A DNA stretch of 64,000 nt from Pseudohalocynthiibacter aestuariivivens. GTDB taxonomy: Bacteria; Pseudomonadota; Alphaproteobacteria; Rhodobacterales; Rhodobacteraceae. Every line of letters begins with the position of its first letter. Position 1 is the first letter of the stretch. This document shows, piece after piece, positions 44,551 through 56,600 of this stretch. The notes beneath the pieces were generated by a model. The model did no database searches and was not told where the DNA came from. It was given only the letters and a program-made list of their open reading frames with translations. The stretch is from NCBI RefSeq assembly GCF_011040495.1, contig NZ_CP049037.1, forward strand, positions 3,769,346 through 3,833,345. Direction: 5' to 3'. Both the position numbers and the translations under genes were made by a program.

Positions 44551-44580
44551 CCCCCGGTGCCTGATCTTAGGCGCCGGGGG
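44551..44580. promoter_or_regulatory. GC-rich hairpin between the second IalB-like gene and the adhesin gene
   Basis: A 12-bp stem with one G-T pair, cccccggtgcct and aggcgccggggg with loop gatctt, begins 7 bases after the upstream stop and ends 22 bases before the adhesin ATG. No T run follows, so it is not a normal terminator. It could stabilise the upstream mRNA end, reduce read-through, or affect access to the agggga ribosome-binding site. Confidence 0.55.
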
Positions 44581-44602
44581 AAATCCTAGGGGATATGACG
44601 CC

Positions 44603-47600
44603 ATGAAACCGATCCGCACGACACGGATGATCCGGCATCGCCGCACGCTAAAAAGCATTGCGAGCGAGGCAACGGCATGGGTCGCGAGTGTCGCGCTGAT
44701 GGTGGGGCAGGTCGCACCGGCCGCCGCGACATCGGCCGCCGTTGATATCACCACAGGGGCGGGTACGGGGACGTCGATCACCCAAGGTGGCGGCACGGCA
44801 ACGGTTACGACGACAAATATCCAGGGCGCGACGGCGTTCAATCAATTCGACAATTTCAACATCGGCACGGGCCAGACTGCGAACGTTGTTCAGCCGGATG
44901 GAACACAACAACTGATCAACATCATTGATGGTGGTCTGTCGAGGATCGACGGCACGTTGAACGCCCAGATCGACACAGGGGCAGGCGGCGTAACGGTCGG
45001 CGGCAATCATTACTACGTGAACCGCGACGGGTTCGTTGTTGGAGCGAGTGGGGTGATCAACGCCGGCGCGCTGACGATGAGCACCCCGACCGCTGACTAC
45101 CAGTCGCAGCTGACGGATCAGGCAAATGGCGGCACGTCCGTCACGGCCAGATTGTTTGCGGGCACTGAGCCGCTGAATTCCAGCGCGAATATCGAAATTT
45201 TCGGGACAATCAATGCACGGCGGCTGGACCTTCGGGCTGGTGCGCGGATGCTGGTCGATGGCACCATATCCGTCGAGGACAGTTCTATTGACGCAGAGGG
45301 ACGGCTTGTACCCGCGTTGAACAAGGATGGCTACGCCGAGGCGGCGGGCATCAGTGTGCAGGGGGGCGTCGTCCGCTTGCTGTCTCAGGGCGAAATGAAA
45401 TTGCAGGGCCGTATCGCCGCCAAACGTAAAACGACCGGTGGTGTCGTGGCGGCCCGGTCCGAAGGTGCCCTGATCGCGGGGGGCACCATCGATGTCACCG
45501 CAGCGCCCGGTGCCGATAACGACAGCGGGTCTGTTATCCTCTTTACCCGCAAGACGGCAGTGCTGGAGACCGCGCTAAAGATAGAGGCGACATCGACAGG
45601 GGGCGATGGTGGGCTGGTGTCGATCGCGGCGCAGGATGCAATCACCATGCAGGGGCGTTTTGCCACGGGTGGCGCATCACGTGACAAGCGCGGGTCGAGT
45701 GTTCTTCGCGCACCCCAGATCACCGTCTCGGGCACCACAGTGACCGACGGCGGTGATATGATGCTGTTGGCAGATCCTACGACGGCGAGCGAAGCTGCCG
45801 CCGCGCGTGACGGTCTGATGCCCGGTTCGCTGACGATCGACGGTCAGATCACGACCAGTAACGCGGCTCAGACGAGCGCTGGTGATCTTATTGCGCAAGG
45901 CCAGAACGTGTCGGTCAAGAGCGGCAGCAATCTATCGGCCACGGCAACAGCGGGAACAGACAAAGATGGGTTGATCGCGCTCTTGGCGAGCAACTTTGAC
46001 GAGGTCGCGGCAATCTTTGTCGAGACGGACGCGGTGACGGCCAGCGTCAAGATCACGGATTCGACGCTGAATGGCGGTGCCATTGTCGTGAATTCCCTTG
46101 CCGAAACGTCGCGGCAGGTTGGTGGAAACTATGACGATGAGGCAGCAATTGCTGATCTCGTGACAGTCGGCGGCGCGAACAACACGACATCGGAATTGTT
46201 GAAAGACCTGACCAGCCTCGGGGAACGGATCGGACGTTTGCACGACCGCGGCACCGATGAAATCGAGAGCCAGCTAACCGCCTTGCAAGGTATTTTTGAA
46301 TTCAATGGTTCCGAGGCAACGTCGCTGGTTGAAATCTCTGGCTCATCACTTACGGCCACTGGTGAATGGCAGGCAAAGCCACTGACCAAGCCGGAGGACC
46401 GCCAGTCTGGCCAATTCTCCGACAATGGACAGAATCGCGATAGCTGGCTCTTTGCGGCGGGAAACCCGCTGCGCAAAATCGTGGATATTCCAACGGAATT
46501 TGCCGGCACTGACGGATCGGCAGACGGGTTGTACATTCAGTCGCACGCGACCAGCCGCTATAACATGGGCGGCATTGGTGTCGTGCTTGGCGTCGCTGTT
46601 GCGAATTCCACCGCCGATTCCCGCGTCAACATAGACGAGAGCGGGCTCATTTCGGGCACTGACATCAGTATCCATAGTACGGCGTTTGAGGATCATTCGA
46701 TCAAAATCAAGCCCATCGGTCTGGCAGACGTGGCCTTGGGATTCATAGTTGCGGTGCGCAACCTTACCAATCAGACGCTGATCACCGATACCGTTGCCAA
46801 TGCGCAGAGTGGTGATCTGCTGATCGAGGCTCTTTCAGGCGTGAACCACACGCAGGAAATTTTTGCCGATGCCAAGGAAACCGGTACCTTCGCCCTGGCG
46901 ATAAATGTCGGCGGCTCAAATGCCCTGACCGAAGTGGCAGTGGGCGATGGCGGTTCTCTGGGTGCCACGGGCGACATCACGTTGGACGCCACGACCCAGT
47001 ATTTTCAGAAGCGCAGCGTGACAGAGGCGCGACTGGGCCTTGTGAATGTTGAGACGCCGTCGATCCTGTTCAGAAACAAAACGGAAGACCTCAAAGCGCA
47101 GGCTCTGGCCTTCAAGGACAAGTTGATCAAACCAAAGTTCGGCCCCGAAGAAGAGCCGAAACCAAATGCGGGCGTCGGCCTCGCCTTTGATGTGCAGATC
47201 GATGATGTGACGAACCGCGCGACATTGGGCGGCACCTACCATGAGCTTGGATCGCCGGGTGAAGAACGCGACACTATTTTGACCCAGCTGAGTACCGTGA
47301 CGGCTACGACCCTTGCCGGAGCGTTGTCGGTGAAAGCAGGCAAGAAATTTGTCGCGGCCGCGGAGGGTGGTAAGGGCATAACACGGCGCACAACAGCGCA
47401 GGCACCCAAGCTTACCCTGATCCGTAAGAATATAGCCAAATTCGCGGGCGTGGAAGAAGAGAAGCTGGCCAGCGACTTTGACAAGGTGGGGATGGTTGCG
47501 GCCTCCGTGGGGCTGATGCATGGCGAAACGCTGGCCGAAATCGGCTCGAATGCGATCACCCAATCCGCAACTCTCAATGTCGTTGCCGAGAATACCTACC

Positions 47601-50600
47601 CGCTCTTCTCTTCGGTTGATCAAGTGAAGAGCGGTGTGCTCAATATTCTGGCCAGTGCGGGTAACGTGTTCGTGCCGGATCAGTTTGGGCAGGATAAACC
47701 GGCTGCGGATTCGTTGTTTGAGGTGATCGACGCAGTTGATCCACGCAGCTTTGCCACCAGCTATACCCAGAGCCGCGCTATTGCCGCGACGCCCGGTACC
47801 AAAGACGAAGAAGACGACGAAGAGCAGGGTTTTGCTCTGGCTCTGTCGATGAATGCCTTCAATACCGATGACAAGGTTGACGCGATCATTCGTTTTGGCG
47901 CCAATGTCACGTCAGGGTCGTTGACCAACATACTGGCAAAGATCTCTGGTGACTTTATTCATCTGGTGAACTTGCCCGCCGAGGTTCCCGGAACCGAAGA
48001 TCCGGTGAGTGATGCGATCGGCGGGGCGGTGTCGTTCAGCCGGGCGGCCGCGACCACCAATGCAATCATCGAGGACGACGCAAAGGTCGCTGCCGATGGG
48101 GTCGTCACCATTTCGTCGCAGGCAAATGTCAATCAATCCCTATTCACTTATGCGGGCGGTGGCGGCAACAACCGTTCGATCAACGGATCGCTTGCGTTGG
48201 GGATATCACAAGGGACGACGACTGCGCGCGTCGGCGGCGCGGCGGATTTGACCGGCAGCCTGATCACTCTGAATGCGGTAGACGATTCCATGCTGCTCAA
48301 CATTGGTGGCGCACTGTCGGCTTCTGAAAACCTTTCTGTTGGTGCGACCGGCGTGATCAACTTTACCGATCGCGATGTTTACGCAGGCGTTGGTCCGGGG
48401 GCAAAAGAAGGTGCCCCAGTGACGGGCACATCGGGTAACACGGCGGTGTCCGCCAGAACCCTGAACATCAACGCAACCAACAACTCCGCAGACATTGCCA
48501 TTGCTGTTGCCGGCGCGAAAACCACAGCATCGGATGATCAGGACGCGGCGCTGGCCGATTTCCTGCTCAGCGATGATGAGTTCGCCAAACTACTGAGCCA
48601 GGACGACAATGAAGCACCCGGCGAGGGCGACCCCCAAGCCGACGCGGGTTCCGGCAAGCCGCGGACCGGTTGGGCCGTGGCGGGAGCGGCTGCGATAAAT
48701 CTGGCGCTGGGTAACAAGGTCCGGGCAGAGATCAACACGCCCGCAACCGTTGAGGCAATTGGCGGCGTCATCATTAACGCGCGCAATACCAGTACCGTGG
48801 CAGCGGCCACCGGTGCCGTTGCCGTGGGCCTGAGCAACCGTCAGGACGTCAACGCGCTTGCCGGGGCGTTCTCGATCCTCGTCGATGACCGTAACGTCAC
48901 GGCGCGCATCGCCAAGGCCGACATCGACGCTGGTGTGCTGGCCATCAAGGCGACGGATGATGCTACTGTTGTCAACATCGCGATAGGCGGTGCGGGGAAC
49001 AAGCGGGGTTCCAAGGCTGTCGCGGGTTCTGTCGCGGTTGCCACATTGGATGGTGAGACGAATGCGCTCATCGAAGATGCCGATCTGACCATTGGCGGCG
49101 AGGCCAAGTTTGAGGCGACGGACACTTCTTTGACAGTCTCCATCGCGGGGGCAGCTGGCCTGAATTTTTCCAAGAACGCATCTTCGGCCAGTGGTGTGGG
49201 GATCGGCATCGCGGTTAACACGGTTATGCGACCTGCCAAGGTCATTCTCGATCCGTCCAGTAGGGTGACGGCGGGCAGCTTTGTCGCCAATTCGCTGACG
49301 GATGACAGTATCTACGCCTTTGCCATCTCGGCCGGGCTGGGCAAAACAGCATTCTCCGGCTCTATTACTGTCAACACAGTGATCGGTGGCGCGCAGACCG
49401 AAATCGGCAAACGTGGCGTCGGTGTCTCTAATATGCGGATCACCACGGACAGCGTTAATGTCACAGCTAAGGAAAGCACGAGCATCCTTGCGGCTGGTGG
49501 TGCACTCTCCGTGGCTAGGAGCGGCGGCAACGCGTTGGGCGGTGCGGTCGTTATCAACACCGTCAAGAACGCAAGCCACGCAAAGTTGGAAGATACGACT
49601 ATTTCTGCCAGAACCGCTGGGCCCGGCGCGGCTGTTCCGCTGACTGCCACTGCGACGGCAGACACTGAAATCCGCGCTTACTCGGTTGCTGCTGCGGGAA
49701 GTACGAAAAAATACGCCGGTGCGCTCGGCGCGTCGTCGAACGTTATCGACAGCACTATCAATCTGTCGCTCGCGGGGGCCACGTTCTTTAGCGGCGGTGT
49801 GATCACGCTGTCCGCCACCAATAACCGCTTTATCCAGAGCCTGTCCGGCGGCGTCGGCATCTCCGGTAACGGCGCGGGCGGGGCCGCACTGGCGCTGAAC
49901 CTGATGTTGGGCAACGACGCCAAGATCACCCTGACAGACGCCCTGTTGCAGGGCCGTGGTCCGATTACCATCAACGCGTCGGCTACGGGCGAAATACAAT
50001 CGCTTGCGGCGGGCATCGCGCTGGCTGATGACTCGGCGATCGGCATCTCTGCTGCGGCCAACGTGACGACAGGCACGACTGGCATTGACGCCACTGGCGC
50101 GATCCTCAACGCCGAAGGTGCGCCCGGCACATTGTCCCTGATGGCAACCGACACCTCGACCATCAAGGCGTTTTCGGGTGGCGCTGCGCTTAGCCTCAGT
50201 GCCGATGGCGCGGGGGCTGCGCTGTCGGTCAACGTCATTGGTAACACCACCAGTATCGAGGCGAATGGCGGTCGGTTCTTTGCCGACGGTACCGCGACCT
50301 TTGCCGCCGACAATACCGCAACGATCAAGGCGCTTGCCGTGGGTCTGGGCTTTGCGAGAGAAAACAGCCTTGGCGGATCAATCGTCGTAGGCCACAGCAG
50401 CGCCACGACCAAAGTCGATCTGAAACCGAGCGAACTGGGTGTGTCCGGTATCGTGACAGTGCGGGCCAAGCAGACCAGCGATCTGGATCTGGTAACCGGC
50501 GCACTGGCCATCGGCGGCGATAATGCGGTGGGGGCGGCTGTCACGGCCGCGATCATCAACAACACGGTCACTGCCGATCTGGAGGCGGGACGGCTGACCG

Positions 50601-53600
50601 ACGAGGGCGAAATCACTGTATTCGCAAGTGACGACGGATCGATTGAAGCCAAGGCGCTTGGCGGAGCGGCAGCACTGGATGATGGCGGTGCCGCGTCGAT
50701 TGTGGTTGCCAAGATCGGCACCAAACCCGACGACGCTGATGCCCAGCCGGAACTGGAGGGCGAACAGCCAGGGGACGCGAAACCCATCGCAGCCGGAGAG
50801 GCGGCAGGTGACAAGGCGCAGAATGATGCTATTGCAGCGGCGTTGAATGTCATCGCGCAAAGCAGTGTGGCCGAGGCCAAAACCCTGCAGATCGAGCCGA
50901 CAACACCACGCAATGACACCCTGCGCGCACGTGTCAAAGTGACAAACGGGGAAATTGACAATCAGGGGTTCAGCGTGCGCGCGAACCGTTCTTCCACCAT
51001 AGATTCCGTGGCGGGTGTCGTGTCGCTGACCGGTGAAAACAGCGCCGGACTTGGGCTTGGGCTGAACTTTATCTACGGCACGACCACGTCAGAGCTGTTG
51101 TTGCCGGTCACAACGGGGACGGACACGCATCTTGTTCGCAAGATGCTGGTGCGCGCCGATGAGTTCGACACGATCAACGGCACAGCCATTGCCGGTGCAT
51201 TAGGTGGCGATAATGGCGGGGCGGGCGGCCTTGTCTTTAATGACATCAAGCGAGTGACCGATGTAACCGTCGGGTCCACTGTTCTTGGCCAGCGCGCGGC
51301 GGTGCAACTGGCAACCCGGGACGCCAACATTGGCTATTTCGGCATGCGTACGCAGGATGCGACCGCAGGCGTGATCGGTGCAGGTGGCGAAAACGGTGGC
51401 GGTGCCGCGATTGCCGTCAACCGGAACGGCGACCGGATGACGACCACGCTGCGCGATCTCAAGATCGACGGTCGCGAGCGGGACGCTGCAGGCGATTTGC
51501 TGCCTGCATCACCTTCGGGTGCTACGTTCGTGTCGCTTGCGGCTGAGCATGGCGTCAATCAGGATGCGCTGGCGCTGTCTCTGGGTGGCGCGGCGAAGAT
51601 CGGTCTGGCGGGCAGTTTCGGGATCAACATCCTGAGTGGTAAATCGAACATTGTGGTGAACAATGTCGACGCCGAAGTGGAAGGTTTCGGAGTCAACGGA
51701 TTCGAGTTTACCCGACAGGATGTAGATGCAGGCGGCGTGGCACTGGCGGGCAAGGCCGGGATCGGTGTTGGGATTGCGGTGAACAAGAACACCCACACCC
51801 TGCAATCGGACGTGACCGGGTCGCGGATCGTCACGCGCGGTGCTTATGATACGTTGTTGTTGCGCAGCAGCGGTTTTGGCGCGGTTGCCATTGCCGGTGC
51901 CATCGGCGGCAAGGTTGCAATTACCGGTTCTGCCGCGACCAATAAGCTGAGTGCAAAGACGCTTTCCAATGTCAGCGACAGCACGATCGTCGCTGGCAAC
52001 ATTGCACGGTTGGGGGCTGCCGCCTCTAGCCGGATTAACGCCAATGGCGGTGCAGGTGACGGCAGGGCGGTCAATGGCAGCTTTGCCGTTGGTGGCAAGG
52101 TGGGCATCGGCGCATCTGTCACGGTGAATGATACGGCCAGTACCGTCGATGTGACGATCAAAGGGTCTAATATCACGGCGCTCGGATTGGGGGCGGATAC
52201 CGGCAGTGTGTTCGGTGGCGACGGGACACGCCATGACGGCGTGTTGATCGAAGCGGATATCCTCAGCAATATCGACATGATCACCGTGACGGGTGGCGCG
52301 GCATTGCTGGCGGGCATCGGGGCCAATTACGTCTATACCTCGGTCGCGGATAAGGCGTCGGTCAACCTTGGGTCGGATACGGCGTCGGATGAGGTCAAGA
52401 TCGGGGCCGCCCCGGATGCGCGTGCGCGCAGTTTCATTATGGTGAATGAAAACGCGAAAACGGCGTCTGCGCGCATCGCGTCCTACACCAACACGACAAT
52501 CAATAACCAAGCCTACGGTGTCGGCCTCGGTGCTGTCGGAGGCGGGCTGACTGTGGCGTCGACCTTTATCGCGACGGATGCGCTGGTTAATCTGGGTCGC
52601 ACGGATGTGCAATCCGGCGCGGGCAACATTACCTTGGCGGCAGATGTCGATAACAAGATTGATTTGACTGCTGTCGGTGTTGCTGGTGGTGGTGCCGCGC
52701 TTGCCGGGGCTGTGGGCGTGACCGAAGTGACCTCGAACGCCATTATCGCGCTCAAAGGGAGCACACTGGAAACCAAGGGGACCTCTGGTTTCGTTGGGCT
52801 TGATGCGACCAGTACGAATGTATTCAAGAGCGTCGGTGGTACCGGGGCCGCTGCCGGGAGCCTTGCCGGGGCGGGGGTCGTGGTGGTCACGACGCTAGGT
52901 GGTAAGACCGAAGTGACGCTGGACAAATCCGGCACACGCGCGAGCGGCATCACGTCCAAGAGCGACCTTGTGATTGTTGCGGACGCCGCCAACACACTGA
53001 CGACCACGGCGATCGGTGCCGCGGCGGGCGCACAAGCCGGGCTGGCGCTGTCTGCGAACGTGACCAAGGGTGAAACGCAGGTCGAACTGCGCATCGGCGA
53101 GGGAAGCAAACTGGACGTCAATGGCGATGCTCGGTTGTTCGCTACGGTTGCGATGACGCTGAACAGTATTTCCGGCGCGGGCGGTATTGGTGGCGCGGCG
53201 GCAGGCGGTGCGCTTGATTACATCGCGCTTGCCCAAGCGGCCAAGATTGAAATCGCTGACGACGCGCAGGTGATCGCCGGGGGCAATGTCCAATTGAACG
53301 CGACAAGCACGGACATGATTACGGCCCATGCTGCTTCTGTCGCAGCGGGCGGTTTCAGCCTCGCTGGCGCATTGGCGATCGCCGATATTGGCGGCAGAAC
53401 AGAATCTGACGACGATACCGCAAAGCTGACGACAGCCGCCGTGGATGCTGCAAAGGCAGACCAGTCCGAAACCGTGAAAGAGGCTGATGAGGACGGCAAC
53501 CCGGTCGCTGCGACCGACGAGGAAAAACAGAACTCTGCCGCGAATATCGCAGCGATGGGCGGCGGTGCAGATACCCGCGCTAAATCCAATGCCACACAGC

Positions 53601-56600
53601 AAAAAGTTGCGCTGGGTACCACCGGCGACATCAGTGGCGCGAGAATCAAAATCGGTGATGATGCCGTTGTGAATTCCGGACTGTCCTTGTCCGTGTTTGC
53701 CTTGGCGAATACCGGTCTGTCGCAGATTGGCGGCGCTGGTAGCCTGTCGCTTGGGGCCGGAGCGTCGACGGGGACGGTGAAGGCAACGGTCGGAACCGAT
53801 GCACTGATCACAGTTGGCGACAACACGGCGCTGGTGGGCGCTGACCAAGTCAGCCTGAGCGCGACCATTGGCGGGCTGATCGAGCCTGATGAAAAACAAA
53901 AAGCGGTCGGAGAAGGCAAGGCAATCATCGACGCGGAAGCCTACACAGGCGGCGCGGCTGGCATCGCTGCCGCGAGTGCTGGTGTCGTCGTGGCGGGGAT
54001 GACCGGTGATGCGAAGGTAATGCTGGGTCAAGGCGTGTTGATGGGCGACCGCACGCTTATTGATAATACGCTTTCGGCCTCCAATCCAAGTATCAATCTG
54101 GATGCTGCGCGGTCCGGGGCGGTGCGGGCTTATGTGTTCAATTTGTCGCTGAGTGCGGGACTAACTGTCGGAACAGCGGTATCGCACGCCGATATCGCCG
54201 GGACCTCGGCGATCGAATTCAACAATAGCAGCGCGTCCGTCATATTTACCAAGGGCAACGTGAGCCTTGCGGCCAGTGATGACACGCGCGCAGATGCGCA
54301 GGCGGTATCCAGTTCTGGCGGCATCCTCAATGGTAACGGCGTTGATGTGCGGGCAGGCAATACCGGTAACGGTACGATTGCTCTGGATAAGGTCACTATC
54401 GTTGCTGACGATCTGACTGTCCGCAACCAAAGCCGTGCCAGCAGCTATGCCAAGGCCAAGGGGATTAGCGGTGGTTTGGCGACTGTGGGTGCTTCGGTGG
54501 CGCGCAGTACGACCAAGGTAGATTTGGCCACGACCATCGGTTCAGGCGCGAGCGCGCAGGGTGATATCGAGATCACAAGCCGCTTCCTGCCCAGCGAGGT
54601 CAAGAAATTCCAACCCGACGCAGTGCCGGAAGGCGAGAGTGCCAATACGCTGGTCGAGAACGCAGCTGCCTTTGCCGTGTCTTCTGCCGGCGGTCTGCTG
54701 GCCGGAAATGGTGCGGATGCCGCGACGGTGCTGGACTACGATGTTTCCACGACTGTTGGCGGCACGCTCGTTGGCGAGTCCATTGTGGCCACGGGTGAGG
54801 CAGGCGCAACGGCCGTGGCCGATGCGACAGGCAAACAGGGTGGGCTGGCCGCCATCGGGGTGGTTTTGACCAAGCTCACGGCCCCTCGTGCCAACGTCAC
54901 TGTCAATACCAACGATGGGGCACTGTTCGTCGCTGCCGACGAGATGGCCCTGACGGCAACGAACCAGCCGATGTTCGATCTATTGGCAACATCGGGATCG
55001 GGCGGACTGGTCTCTGGGGCGGGTGCCGGCGGAACATTGGATGTGAAGTCCAAAACTCTGCTTTCAATCGGTAAGGGTACATACTTTGCCGACAGCCTGC
55101 GCATTCAGAGCGAAAGTGACATCGGACTGGGCAGCACGGTCGATAGTGTCAACGCCAGCCTTGTGGGGGCGTCGGGTGCCAATATGGACACCGATGTGAC
55201 CAGCCGGGTCGACACAAAGATTGCCGCGAACGCCGGGCTTTTCGCAAACAGCCTGCAAATCGGCGCAATCAACAAGATCGCACGTCCCGAAGATGGCTTT
55301 AACGTCGTTTCAGGATCTGGTGGCGCCCTTGATGTTGCGGCGATGGATTCTGACGTGGCACTGACAATCGACACGCTGGTGGATATTGGTGACAACGCGG
55401 CTTTGAGGCAGATAGATACGGCAACGGTTGACGATACCTTTGTCATCGAGGCTTTGAGCGATATCACCTTGATTGACCGCCAGTCGCTGGATTCCGGTGG
55501 CGCCATCGTGCTGCCATTCGGAAATTCGTCGATCAAAGTCACGTCTACTGATGCGGATATCAAGCTTGGCAAGGCAAAGCTGACAGCACTTAGCGATCTG
55601 GTGCTGAGAACAGGCGGCGATGCGGATATTCGATCCGAAGTCTTCTCGAACACCTATGGTTTGGCGGGCGCGGCGAGTGCGACTGCATTGGCTGAGTATG
55701 AAATCAACCACGGGATCCTAATTGATCCCGAAGCAGAGATTCTGACCGAAGGCAACCTGAGCCTTCTCGCAGGGTTTGTTGGAGAGCGCGAACAGATCAT
55801 CAACGTTGTCGCTGAGGGACGCGCGTTCAACCGGACGGCAGTACCGTTCAGCACGGATCCGACGGCAACGGCCACCGCGAACACAAGATCGGATGTTGTG
55901 ATCGGTGAGGACTCATCCCTGCGGGCAGCGGGTGATGTGGACATCTTTGCGGTTGCAGGCGACCGGACAGTACGTGGCTACGCTTTGGGTAAGGATTTCT
56001 ACCGCGAGGCGGCGGCGGAGGTTGGCACATTCTTCAACTCCACGATTGGTGGAGGCGATCCCGTCAGCCTCGACGTCGAGATCGACGACAGCAATGACGT
56101 TTCGACGAACCTGATTGAACTCAACGGTCTTGTCCGGGCGGGTAACCGAAATCAACGGGCGCTGATCCTCGATGAAAACGGAAAGTTGGACAATGCATCG
56201 TTCGGTTATTCTGACGAACTGGCCGACGGTATCAATTTTGAAATTGGCGCGCAGACATCTCTGAAGTTCCGTCTGGATACGCGTATCGACGAACTGCGCC
56301 CGCTCGTGAGTGCTGCAGAAGCCCGTATCGCTGGTATTCCAGGCGCTTCGCTGAACCGGATCGAGACACGGCAAAAAGCCGAATTGACCAACCTGCTTGA
56401 GCGCAAGGCACGCGCGCAGAACGTGCGCGGCGCGCTGATCACCGTCGAGGATGTGACCGCCCGCGAAGGCAATATCGATCTGCGCGCTGATATGGTGTCG
56501 GGCAGCACCGGCGGCAAGCTGGTGGCACCGGGTGATGCGCTGATTGATATCCGCACGACGCAGGCATCATTCTTGGTGGTCAAGGATTTGACCATTTCCG

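Noticed and set aside
48538-50961. Long minus-strand open frames inside the adhesin region, up to 469 residues
   Set aside because: They lie antisense to a continuous coding frame with clear adhesin character. Their translations are low-complexity Ala/Ser/Pro/Arg runs with no family resemblance, as expected for shadows of high-GC coding sequence.
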